NCBI GenBank assembly: GCA_964654995.1
Contig: CAZZKF010000044.1
Span: 1 to 20,668, forward strand
Source of the DNA: CAZZKF01 sp964654995
GTDB taxonomy: Bacteria; Pseudomonadota; Alphaproteobacteria; CAZZKF01
Length of the DNA stretch: 20,668 bases
Reading direction: 5' to 3'
The translations under genes were made by a program, and so were the position numbers. The notes beneath the pieces are model-generated. The model had not been told where the DNA came from. It was given only the letters and a program-made list of their open reading frames with translations, and did no database searches. Shown here piece after piece: positions 1 through 6,509 of the stretch; positions within the stretch are counted from its first letter, which is position 1; every line of letters starts with the position of its first letter.

Positions 1-109
1 TGAGTCTGAGCCCGGCCAGCACCACGCCGAGCACCAGCACCGCGGCAATCAGCGCAACCAGCACCTCGACCAGGGTAAACCCGGCGTCCTGACGGTTCGG
101 CGCGGTCAT
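1..109 (-). CDS. gspJ: Type II secretion minor pseudopilin GspJ, N-terminal fragment (cut by window edge)
   Basis: Only the first 36 codons are present; the gene runs off the left edge. The product begins with a short basic leader, then a class III (prepilin) signal with cleavage after Gly10, Phe11 at +1 and Glu15 at +5 (motif GFTLVEVLVAL), followed by a hydrophobic helix. This is the hallmark of pseudopilins processed by the prepilin peptidase and inserted in the inner membrane. The ATG overlaps the TGA of the preceding gene (ATGA overlap), so translation is probably coupled. The GspJ assignment rests on gene order after G, H and I; the distinguishing C-terminal domain is outside the window, so another minor pseudopilin is possible. 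Confidence 0.75.
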   Translation of the reverse strand, partial: MTAPNRQDAGFTLVEVLVALIAAVLVLGVVLAGLRL

Positions 110-540
110 GGCTCGGGCAAGGCCTCGGTGGGCGCAAGGCGCAAGGTCTTGAGCGTGATCGAGCGCGAAAACGGCCCGCGCGACCAGGACACGTTGGCGA
201 CCACCTCCATGAGTGCCAGCGGCGCGCGCGCATCGACCGTCTCGTCACCGGTATAGGGGCGGATGGTCAATGTCCAGTCATAGCGGCCGGCCTGGGTACC
301 GCGGTCCTGGCCGGGGACCAGCGGGGTTGTCGCTCCTGCCCGGGCGAGCAGCGATTCGGCAACGGTTGCCGCCTCGGCATAATCGCCGCTGGCGTACGCG
401 GTCGTAAGCCCCTGGCTGAAGATGCGCAGCAGGGGCGGCAGCACCAGGACCAGCACCAGGAGGGCGACCAGCACCTCGATCAGCGTGAAGCCGGCGGCCG
501 CGCCGCGCCGGCGTGGACCATTGGCGCGCCTATCGCGCAT
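106..540 (-). CDS. gspI: Type II secretion minor pseudopilin GspI
   Basis: This 144-residue protein is a minor pseudopilin expected at the tip of the type II secretion pseudopilus. It has a basic leader (residues 1-17, rich in Arg), a prepilin cleavage site after Gly17 (GFTLIEVLVALLVL; Phe18 at +1, Glu22 at +5) and one hydrophobic helix. The rest is a short soluble domain, and the length fits GspI, which is the smallest of the I/J/K group. Its ATG overlaps the end of gspH by 11 bases and its TGA overlaps the gspJ start, so it lies inside a tightly packed operon. GspI normally forms the tip complex with GspJ and GspK; GspK is not in the window. The family call is secure; the letter follows order and size. 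Confidence 0.85.
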   Translation of the reverse strand: MRDRRANGPRRRGAAAGFTLIEVLVALLVLVLVLPPLLRIFSQGLTTAYASGDYAEAATVAESLLARAGATTPLVPGQDRGTQAGRYDWTLTIRPYTGDETVDARAPLALMEVVANVSWSRGPFSRSITLKTLRLAPTEALPEP

Positions 541-1012
541 CGTCGCCCTTTCTGCGGGCGATGCGCACGCGCCCGGTCAGCCAGTCGACGGCGACTTCAT
601 AGGCCGAGCCGTCATCCGACAGGGTGAGGCCGCCACCGGTTGACGAGCCGTCGGCAAAGAAGCGCACGGCGCCGCGGCTCGGACCCAGTTGCTCGGCCCG
701 GGTGGTGAGCAGCGTGAGGTTCAGGCCGGCGGGCAGGGGGGCGAAATCCCGGGCCCAGTCGGCCCGGTAGCCGCGTCGCTCGGTATCGATGATCAGGGCA
801 TGGTCGCGGTTGGCGCGGATCGCTTCTGCGCGCACCCGGCGCAGGGCGCCGGCGACCTCGAGCGCCGCCGCCCTGGCCGGATCGCCCAGCCGGCCGGACA
901 GCAGCGTCGGCGTCGCGACACCCAGGGCAAGCGCCAGGATGACGAGAACGATCAGCAGCTCGAAAAGCGTAAATCCGGGCGCGGTGCGCCGTTTAGAGCG
1001 TGTTTCCGTCAT
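530..1012 (-). CDS. gspH: Type II secretion minor pseudopilin GspH
   Basis: This 160-residue pseudopilin has the prepilin motif PGFTLFELLIVLVILAL with cleavage after Gly13 and Glu18 at +5, and a C-terminal domain of GspH/FimT type (about residues 40-155, ending in a run of strands such as GSAYEVAVDWLTGRVRIARR). It is a minor pseudopilin of the type II secretion pseudopilus. The start is unusual: the ATG and the codons for MTETRS lie inside the terminal inverted repeat of the element at 994-1267, and no good Shine-Dalgarno precedes it (the upstream bases are GAATTGATCCCAT). No other in-frame ATG lies before the prepilin motif. Translation may therefore be weak, coupled, or started on element-derived sequence. 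The C-terminal end overlaps gspI. Confidence 0.85.
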   Translation of the reverse strand: MTETRSKRRTAPGFTLFELLIVLVILALALGVATPTLLSGRLGDPARAAALEVAGALRRVRAEAIRANRDHALIIDTERRGYRADWARDFAPLPAGLNLTLLTTRAEQLGPSRGAVRFFADGSSTGGGLTLSDDGSAYEVAVDWLTGRVRIARRKGDDAR

Positions 1013-1267
1013 ATGGGATCAATTCTGTTGCCGCTTTGGCGAGGCTGCCCGCAAGGCGCCGTCCGCAGGGCGATGCGGGGACATCGGCCAAGGACGGCAA
1101 CGCCGCGGATGGCCGCCAAAGCGCAACCCCTTTGGGGCCGGGGCCTTTTTCGCCATGACGGCGTCAGGCCCCTTGCCCGTATTCCCTGATACGCCCTGCG
1201 GGTCCTTCCTGGTCATGACGAAAAATGCCTCCGGCAGAATGGTTCCATATGACGGAAACACGCTCTA
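994..1267. mobile_element. MITE-like repeat element with 23-bp perfect terminal inverted repeats
   Basis: Bases 994-1016 and 1245-1267 are perfect inverted copies over 23 bp (core GTGTTTCCGTCATATGG on the plus strand at left). The similarity continues imperfectly inward (ATTCTG followed by CCG on both sides). The 274-bp unit also holds an internal inverted repeat: CGCTTTGGCG at 1032-1041 pairs with 1114-1123, and CCGTCC at 1059-1064 pairs with GGACGG at 1092-1097. There is no transposase. A minus-strand reading frame of 80 codons with a GTG start (1019-1261) crosses it but resembles no protein I know. A non-autonomous transposable or palindromic dispersed repeat best explains the structure. 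No clear target duplication is visible. Only one copy occurs in the window, so its repetitive nature is inferred. Confidence 0.7.
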
Positions 1268-1714
1268 TTCGTTGCGAATATCCTGGTTTTCCCCGTCGCC
1301 ACCTTCGGCATTGTCCGCGCCCAAGGATATGAGGTCGTAAACGTTGTTTTCTCCGGGATAGGTGTAGATGTACGCGTTGCCCCAGGGGTCGAGCGGCACT
1401 TTCCGGCTCTTGGTATAGGGCCCGTTCCAGTTGTCGACTCCGGGCGGTGCCTCGACCAGGGCCTGCAAACCCTGCTCGGTCGTCGGATAGCTGCCGACAT
1501 CCAGCATGTAGAGATCAAGCGCGGTGCCCAGATTCTGGATCTGGAGGCGCGCGACATCGGTTTTGGCGGTACCCAGATAGCCGATCAGGCGCGGCACCGC
1601 CAGCCCGGCCAGCAGCCCGAGGATGACGAGGACGATCAGCAGCTCGATCAAGGTAAAGCCCGGCGCGGCGCCAGGGCGCCGGGGGCGGAACGTCATCGAT
1701 CGGTCTGCGTTCAT
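1265..1714 (-). CDS. gspG: Type II secretion major pseudopilin GspG
   Basis: This 149-residue protein is the main subunit of the type II secretion pseudopilus, assembled from the inner membrane. It has the prepilin motif PGFTLIELLIVLVILGLLAG (cleavage after Gly19, Glu24 at +5) and the family landmarks SYPTTEQGLQALV, WNGPYT, PLDPWGN and a Ca-site-type C-terminus ending GENQDI. Its ATG overlaps the gspF TGA in the sequence TGATG, so it is coupled to gspF; a second ATG (Met7) is an alternative start. The final codon and TAG stop fall at the outer edge of the inverted repeat at 1245-1267. GspG proteins usually run a little further after the DI(G)N motif, so the element may have trimmed a short tail. 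The fold should be intact. Confidence 0.95.
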   Translation of the reverse strand: MNADRSMTFRPRRPGAAPGFTLIELLIVLVILGLLAGLAVPRLIGYLGTAKTDVARLQIQNLGTALDLYMLDVGSYPTTEQGLQALVEAPPGVDNWNGPYTKSRKVPLDPWGNAYIYTYPGENNVYDLISLGADNAEGGDGENQDIRNE

Positions 1715-2928
1715 CAGAATGCCAGTTCGTTGAGGTTGAGCACCGCCAGCAGCACCGAGATGATAATTCCCGCGATCATCAGCCCCAAGACCAAAATCAG
1801 CGCCGGCTCCAGCAGGATCAAGGCGCGCTTGACGGTGGACGCCACCTCGTCGTCGTAAATGTCGGCGATCTTGAGCAGCATGGATTCCAGCTCGCCGGTC
1901 TCTTCGCCGACGCGGATCATCTGGACGGCGAGCGCCGGGAAGATCGCCGCCTGCTCCAAAGGCGCGGCGATGCCGCGGCCCTCGGTGAGCCCGCGGGCCA
2001 GCTCCGAGATGCCTTTGGCGAGCACCGAATTGGCCACCGTTTCGCGGACGATGGACAGCGCGGTCACCGGATTGACGCCATTGACCAGAAGCGTGCCGAA
2101 GGTGCGGGCGAAGCGGGCGACGGCGAATTTGCGCACCAGGCCGCCGAACAGCGGCAAATGCAAAACCAGCCGGTCGATCCGCTGGCGCCCGGCCGGCAGC
2201 CTGAGGGCGAAGTCGAGGGCCACGAGCGCCGCCAGCGCGGCCAGCAGCAGCACCCACCAATAGGCGCTCAGCCAGTCGCCGAGTGCAATGACCACCTGGG
2301 TCGGGATCGGCAGGGCGGCGCCGGCCTGATCGAACAGGGTTCTGAACTGGGGCACCACCTGGGTGAGCAGCAGCACCAGCGAAAGCACCGCCACGGCAAA
2401 CAGAATCGCCGGGTAGATGGTGGCGGAAATGATGCTTTCGCGCAGCGCCCGCGACTTTTCGAGATAGTCGGCCAGGCGCTCCAGCACCATGTGCAGCGAG
2501 CCGCCGGCCTCGCCGGCGCGCACCGTGTTGACATAGACGCGGGAAAAGACCGGGCCCTGCTCCTGCAAGGCGTCGGCCAGCGACTTGCCGGCCATGATGT
2601 GCTCGAGGATCTTGCCGGTGATGCGTGCGACCCTGGCGTTGGCGCCGGTGGTGGTGAGAATCTCCAGCGAGCGGTCGAGCGGCAGTCCGGCGCCCAGCAG
2701 GGTGGCCAGCTCGCGGGTGAAAATGGCGATATCGCGTTGCGAGACGCCCGAGCCAAGGCCACGCCAGCGCCATCCCCTCTGGTCGCGCGGCCCGGCCGGG
2801 CGAACCCGCACCGGATAGTTGCCGGCGGCATGCAGGCTGGCGATCACCGCTTCGCGGTCGGTGGCTTCCATACTGCCTTCCAAAACCTCGCCGGCCTCGG
2901 AAATCGCCGTGTACTGGAATTGCGGCAT
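1714..2928 (-). CDS. gspF: Type II secretion inner-membrane platform protein GspF
   Basis: This 404-residue polytopic protein forms the inner-membrane platform that connects the GspE ATPase to pseudopilus assembly. It has the usual two T2SSF domains, roughly residues 70-195 (starting near QRDIAIFTRELATLLGAGLPL) and 270-395. Hydrophobic segments lie near 165-195, 218-242 and 372-398 (LILVLGLMIAGIIISVLLAVL). The length matches the family. The start lies 3 bases after the gspE stop and lacks a strong ribosome site of its own, so coupling to gspE is likely. Its TGA overlaps the gspG start. Type IV pilus PilC is the nearest alternative; the neighbouring pseudopilin set favours GspF. Confidence 0.95.
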   Translation of the reverse strand: MPQFQYTAISEAGEVLEGSMEATDREAVIASLHAAGNYPVRVRPAGPRDQRGWRWRGLGSGVSQRDIAIFTRELATLLGAGLPLDRSLEILTTTGANARVARITGKILEHIMAGKSLADALQEQGPVFSRVYVNTVRAGEAGGSLHMVLERLADYLEKSRALRESIISATIYPAILFAVAVLSLVLLLTQVVPQFRTLFDQAGAALPIPTQVVIALGDWLSAYWWVLLLAALAALVALDFALRLPAGRQRIDRLVLHLPLFGGLVRKFAVARFARTFGTLLVNGVNPVTALSIVRETVANSVLAKGISELARGLTEGRGIAAPLEQAAIFPALAVQMIRVGEETGELESMLLKIADIYDDEVASTVKRALILLEPALILVLGLMIAGIIISVLLAVLNLNELAF

Positions 2929-2931
2929 GGA

Positions 2932-4635
2932 TCAGTCCACGCGGGCCTCGGTGGCGCGGGTGACGCGCAGGATTTCCTCGATCGCGGTGCGCCCGGCCAG
3001 CACCTTGTTGAGGCCGTCCTCGTACATGGTGCGCATGCCGGCCTCCACCGCCGCGCGGTGCAGCGCATTGGTGTCGGCGTTCCTGAGGATCAACTCGCGC
3101 AAGGTATCGCTGAGCACCAGAATTTCGAAAATGCCGGCGCGCCCGACATAGCCGGTGTGATCGCAAGCCTCGCAGCCGACGGCGCGGTAGAGCGTGATGT
3201 CCCGGCCCCCGGCGAGTCGGGCCAGCCCGAGGCGCGCCGCCAGTTCCGGCGACGGCGCATAGGCTTCACGGCACTCGGTACAGAGCAGGCGCACCAGGCG
3301 CTGGCCGACCACGGCGTTGAGGGTCGAGGTAATCAGGTAGTCATCGACCCCCATATCGAGCAGCCGGGTGACCGCGCCGGCGGCGTTGTTGGTGTGCAGC
3401 GTGCTCAGCACCAGATGCCCGGTCAAGGCCGACTGAACGGCGATCTGGGCGGTCTCGAGGTCGCGGATCTCGCCGATCATGATGATGTCCGGGTCCTGGC
3501 GCACGACCGAGCGTAGAATGCGGGCAAACGTCAGGTCGATCTGCGGGCGGACCTCGATCTGGTTGACGCCCTCCAACTGATACTCGATCGGTTCTTCGAC
3601 GGTGATCAGCTTTTTCTCCGGCGTGTTCAGCAATGCCAGGCCGGCGTACAACGTCGTCGACTTGCCGCTCCCCGTCGGCCCGGTGACGATGATTATGCCG
3701 TGCGGCAGGCCCAACATCTCCTTGAGCCGCGCCTCATCCTCGGCATCGAATCCCAGGGCCGGGAAATCGAGAACCAGCGCGCCCTTGTCGAGCAGGCGCA
3801 TGACGACGCTTTCGCCGTGGATGGTGGGTACCGTGGACACCCGGATGTCAATGTCGCGACCCTGATGGGCAAAACGGATACGCCCGTCCTGGGCCAGCCG
3901 GCGTTCGGCGATGTTGAGGCGCGCCATCAGCTTGATGCGCGAGGTGATGGCCGCGGCAAGGCGGGCCGGCGGCGCGTTCTTTTCCCTCAGCACGCCGTCG
4001 ATGCGGTAGCGCACCAGCAGCCGGTTCTCGAACGGCTCGATGTGGATGTCGGAGGCCCGCTCCTCGAGCGCCCGGCTGATCAGGAGATTGACAAGCCGGA
4101 TGACCGGCGCCTCGCTGGCCAGGTCCTTGAGCCGCTCGATGTCGCTCTTGAGGTCGGCGACGACGGCCTGGCCGTCGATATTGTCGTAGAGCTCTGCGAG
4201 CGCGCCTTCGCCGGTCTCGTAGATGCGCTCGATCGCCGCCTCGATGTCGGCGCCGGCGGCCACCCGGATCTCGACCGGCTTGCCGGCGATCATTTCCATT
4301 GCCCGCACGACATAGGAATCCAAGGGGTCGGCCATCGCCACAACCAGTGCATCATCCCTGTCGGCAACCGGGATGACGCGGGCTTCTTTCAGAAACTTGA
4401 GCGAGATCTTGTCGCCAAGCACCGGCTCGGCCGGGAAATCGTCCGGTTCGACGCGCGGTATTGAGAGCTGGCGCGCCAGCGCCTCGGCGCGGTCGGTGTC
4501 CGACAAGGCGCCGAGCTCGACAAGAATGTCACCAAGGTGACGTTCGTCCCCGGCCTGGGCGTTCAACGCCCGCTCGAGCGTCGGCTCATCGATCTTGCCG
4601 AGCTCGATCAGAAGTTCGCCGAATTGTTTGGTCAC
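2932..4635 (-). CDS. gspE: Type II secretion ATPase GspE (GTG start)
   Basis: This 567-residue cytoplasmic hexameric ATPase powers pseudopilus assembly. It has an N-terminal MshEN/T2SSE_N-type region (about 1-150) and a catalytic core with Walker A GPTGSGKST (319-327), Walker B IIMIGEIRD (384-392) and His box LSTLHTN (410-416). A zinc tetracysteine module is formed by C452-x2-C455 and C488-x2-C491. The chosen start is GTG at 4635, preceded by GGGGAG seven bases upstream and giving the typical MTKQFGELLIELG opening. Longer in-frame readings extend into gspO and are not credible. The gene begins 20 bases after the gspO stop and ends 3 bases before gspF. Confidence 0.95.
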   Translation of the reverse strand: MTKQFGELLIELGKIDEPTLERALNAQAGDERHLGDILVELGALSDTDRAEALARQLSIPRVEPDDFPAEPVLGDKISLKFLKEARVIPVADRDDALVVAMADPLDSYVVRAMEMIAGKPVEIRVAAGADIEAAIERIYETGEGALAELYDNIDGQAVVADLKSDIERLKDLASEAPVIRLVNLLISRALEERASDIHIEPFENRLLVRYRIDGVLREKNAPPARLAAAITSRIKLMARLNIAERRLAQDGRIRFAHQGRDIDIRVSTVPTIHGESVVMRLLDKGALVLDFPALGFDAEDEARLKEMLGLPHGIIIVTGPTGSGKSTTLYAGLALLNTPEKKLITVEEPIEYQLEGVNQIEVRPQIDLTFARILRSVVRQDPDIIMIGEIRDLETAQIAVQSALTGHLVLSTLHTNNAAGAVTRLLDMGVDDYLITSTLNAVVGQRLVRLLCTECREAYAPSPELAARLGLARLAGGRDITLYRAVGCEACDHTGYVGRAGIFEILVLSDTLRELILRNADTNALHRAAVEAGMRTMYEDGLNKVLAGRTAIEEILRVTRATEARVD

Positions 4636-4655
4636 CGTTCCGCTCCCCGGTCTTC

Positions 4656-5429
4656 TCACCCAAGGATAGCATAATCCTGGAGCAAGAAAGCGAACGGACC
4701 GTAAAGCCAGACGATCCAGGCGGCGAGGCACAGATGCGGCCCGAAGGCGAGCCGCGTGGTGGCGCTGACCGGTCGCCCGGCGGCGGCCCCGACCAGCGCC
4801 CAGAGGAGCCCGGTTGCAGCCGCGATCAGCACCACCTCCGGGAGCCCTTGCCAGCCGACCCAGGCACCGATGGCCGCCAGCAGCCGGGCATCGCCCTCGC
4901 CAAGCCCGGAGCGGCCGCGAACCCGGCGATAGAACCAGGCCAGTCCGGCGAAGACGCCGTATCCGGCAACCGCGCCGACCACCAGATGAATCACGCGCCC
5001 GGGCCACAACAGAGCCCCGGCGATCAAGCCGGCGGCGGCCAGCGCCGCACTCAACGCATTGGGCAGCAGGCCGGTCCGGGCATCCGCGGCGGCCAGCGCC
5101 AGCAGCAGCCAGCCGAAGAGCGTGCCGGCCATCAGCTCACCGCCGTCGAGACGGCTGGCAGCCCACAGGACGATGCCCAGGGCAGCAAGCTCGACCACCG
5201 GATAGAACAGCCCCAGCGGCTGGTGGCAGGTGCGGCATTTGCCCCGTTGCGCCGCCCAGCTTACGAGCGGGATCATCTCGAGCGCGCGCAAGGACGTCTG
5301 GCAGTGAGGGCAGGCCGAACGGGCGAATGCCACCGGCTCACCCGCCGGCAGGCGCAGGGCCAGCGTGCCCAGAAAGCTGCCGATGAACGGCGCGGCGATG
5401 GCAAGTCCCCAGACCGGATCGAAGCCCAT
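4656..5429 (-). CDS. gspO: Prepilin peptidase / N-methyltransferase GspO (PilD family)
   Basis: This 257-residue inner-membrane aspartic protease cleaves the leader of the pseudopilins encoded downstream and methylates the new N-terminal Phe. It shows the GSFLGTLALRLP opening, the zinc tetracysteine motif C40-x2-C43 and C65-x2-C68, and both catalytic aspartates: D116 in ADARTGLLPN and D180 in GLGEGDARLL. Several hydrophobic helices follow. Start ATG at 5429 is chosen because AAAGGA lies five bases upstream; ATGs at 5435 and 5450 would add only 2 or 7 residues. It is the first gene of the secretion operon, unusual in that gspO often sits at the distal end of gsp clusters or apart from them. 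Confidence 0.9.
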   Translation of the reverse strand: MGFDPVWGLAIAAPFIGSFLGTLALRLPAGEPVAFARSACPHCQTSLRALEMIPLVSWAAQRGKCRTCHQPLGLFYPVVELAALGIVLWAASRLDGGELMAGTLFGWLLLALAAADARTGLLPNALSAALAAAGLIAGALLWPGRVIHLVVGAVAGYGVFAGLAWFYRRVRGRSGLGEGDARLLAAIGAWVGWQGLPEVVLIAAATGLLWALVGAAAGRPVSATTRLAFGPHLCLAAWIVWLYGPFAFLLQDYAILG

Positions 5430-5490
5430 GCCCATCCTTTCGCTTTCCATTGCCGCGTGTGGCCGCGGTCGTCGAGACATCCCACGCCCC

Positions 5491-5519
5491 TTGCCGGGGC
5501 GCAGCCTGCACCCTAGAAT
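5491..5519 (+). promoter_or_regulatory. Predicted sigma-70 promoter for the ankyrin-SPOR gene
   Basis: TTGCCG at 5491-5496 and TAGAAT at 5514-5519 are separated by 17 bases, a good housekeeping-type match. They are placed so that transcription would start near 5526, about 25 bases before the ATG at 5551. A 6-bp hairpin (CGCCCC at 5485-5490 with GGGGCG at 5496-5501) overlaps the -35 region. No equally good promoter was seen on the minus strand for gspO in this divergent gap. Confidence 0.45.
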
Positions 5520-5550
5520 CAAAATTACAAATTCGGGAAGGAAAGATGCC

Positions 5551-6228
5551 ATGAACCGGGTCTGGGCAATCCTGGCCGTTCTGTGGCTTGCCGGCGGCGC
5601 GGCGGCCACCGCCGGTCCGCTTCACGATGCGGCGGCGGCCGGCGATATCGATGCGGTCAAGCGGCTGATCGAGGCCGGCGCCGACGTCAACGAGCAGGAT
5701 CGGTTCGGTTTCACCCCGCTCGACATTGCCGCATTGCGTGGCTATGGCGATATCGTCACGCTGTTGAGCCGGCAGACAACCGGCTGGCAACGGGCGGTTG
5801 ATTCAGGTGCCAAGCCTCTGCCGCCCCAGGAAACAGATGTCACCGACAGTGCTGATGCCGAGGCGACGACGGATCAGGCGGCGCCTGATGACGGTGCGCC
5901 AACCACGGCTACGGAGACCGGGGCAGCCAATCAGGCGGCCGCGCAAACCGGACCGGCGGCGGTGTCGGACGGGAGTGATGGCTATCGGGTTCAGCTTGGG
6001 GCGGTGCGCTCGGAGGCGCTGATTGCCGAGCATGAGGCGGCGCGCCTCAGCCGCCGCTATGAAGACGCTCTGTCCGGCACATCGCTCAGGGTCGAGCACG
6101 GGGTTCTTGCCGATGGCGGCGATGTCTGGCGCATCCGCACTGATCCGCTCAGCCAGGCGGATGCCCGGGCCCTGTGCGATGCGCTGAAGGCGGCCGGCCA
6201 CGACTGTTTCGTGGTCAAGGGGCCATAG
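5551..6228 (+). CDS. Exported ankyrin-repeat protein with C-terminal SPOR domain
   Basis: This 225-residue protein has a signal peptide (residues 1-21, hydrophobic core WAILAVLWLAGGAAA, likely cleaved before GPLHD). About two ankyrin repeats follow (24-75: LHDAAAAGDIDAVKRLIEAG, then DRFGFTPLDIAALRGYGDIV). A low-complexity Ala/Thr/Asp/Gln linker spans about 85-140, and a SPOR domain fills about 143-223 (GYRVQLGAVRSEALIAEHEA to GHDCFVVKGP). SPOR domains bind peptidoglycan strands stripped of stem peptides, typically at the division septum; ankyrin repeats mediate protein contacts. Start ATG 5551 has GGAAGGAAAG five to six bases upstream. It is divergent from gspO. A periplasmic cell-wall role is inferred; no named gene is recognised. 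Confidence 0.85.
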   Translation: MNRVWAILAVLWLAGGAAATAGPLHDAAAAGDIDAVKRLIEAGADVNEQDRFGFTPLDIAALRGYGDIVTLLSRQTTGWQRAVDSGAKPLPPQETDVTDSADAEATTDQAAPDDGAPTTATETGAANQAAAQTGPAAVSDGSDGYRVQLGAVRSEALIAEHEAARLSRRYEDALSGTSLRVEHGVLADGGDVWRIRTDPLSQADARALCDALKAAGHDCFVVKGP

Positions 6229-6272
6229 TCCCGCCTGAGGCAACTTTCGGATCGTTCGCTCTGCCGGCCCCA

Positions 6273-6294
6273 GCACCGGGGCTGTAGCCGGTGC
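6273..6294 (+). terminator. Weak GC hairpin after the ankyrin-SPOR gene
   Basis: GCACCGG (6273-6279) pairs with CCGGTGC (6288-6294) around an 8-base loop, 45 bases after the stop. No T run follows, so it is at best a Rho-aided or processing hairpin. Confidence 0.25.
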
Positions 6295-6369
6295 CCGGTG
6301 TCGTCAAGACGGTCGCTTTCAGGCGGCCGGGCGTCTACTATTGCATCCGCCATCGCTCGATCCCTCCTT

Positions 6370-6406
6370 CGGAAATCGCGCCGGTCTGGCCGGAGGTCGA
6401 TTTCCG
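6370..6406 (+). promoter_or_regulatory. Stem-loop in the leader of the CDGSH-glutamate synthase gene
   Basis: CGGAAATCG (6370-6378) pairs perfectly with CGATTTCCG (6398-6406). Inside, CCGG (6381-6384) pairs with CCGG (6390-6393) around TCTGG. This makes a 9+4-bp hairpin 104 bases before the ATG. It may be an RNA control element or a dyad for a DNA-binding protein. Confidence 0.4.
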
Positions 6407-6476
6407 CACCCTCTGGCGCGTTCCGAGCCATTCCGTTCTTCGACCGGTGGGCGTTCAGCGTCGACGGGACCGTCAG

Positions 6477-6500
6477 CCCTCGACCGGAAACAATCGAGGG
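6477..6500 (+). promoter_or_regulatory. Hairpin that pairs with the ribosome binding site
   Basis: CCCTCGA (6477-6483) is the exact reverse complement of TCGAGGG (6494-6500), with a 10-base loop. The right arm contains most of the Shine-Dalgarno GAGGGAG (6496-6502) of the gene that starts at 6510. Folding would hide the ribosome site. Confidence 0.45.
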
Positions 6501-6509
6501 AGCATCTTC

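Noticed and set aside
1019..1261. 80-codon minus-strand frame with GTG start inside the repeat element
   Set aside because: No ribosome site or recognisable domain, and it spans almost the whole TIR-bounded repeat; best seen as a chance frame, though repeats of this kind are often mis-annotated as genes.
1715..3166. Open frame on the minus strand running through gspF and part of gspE into gspG
   Set aside because: It is the gspG frame extended upstream without a stop in GC-rich DNA; gspF and gspE motifs lie in the other frames and the gspG start at 1714 is well placed.
2158..3516. 452-codon plus-strand frame
   Set aside because: Antisense to gspE and gspF, rich in His, Gln, Gly and Arg, typical of a mirror frame of GC-rich genes.
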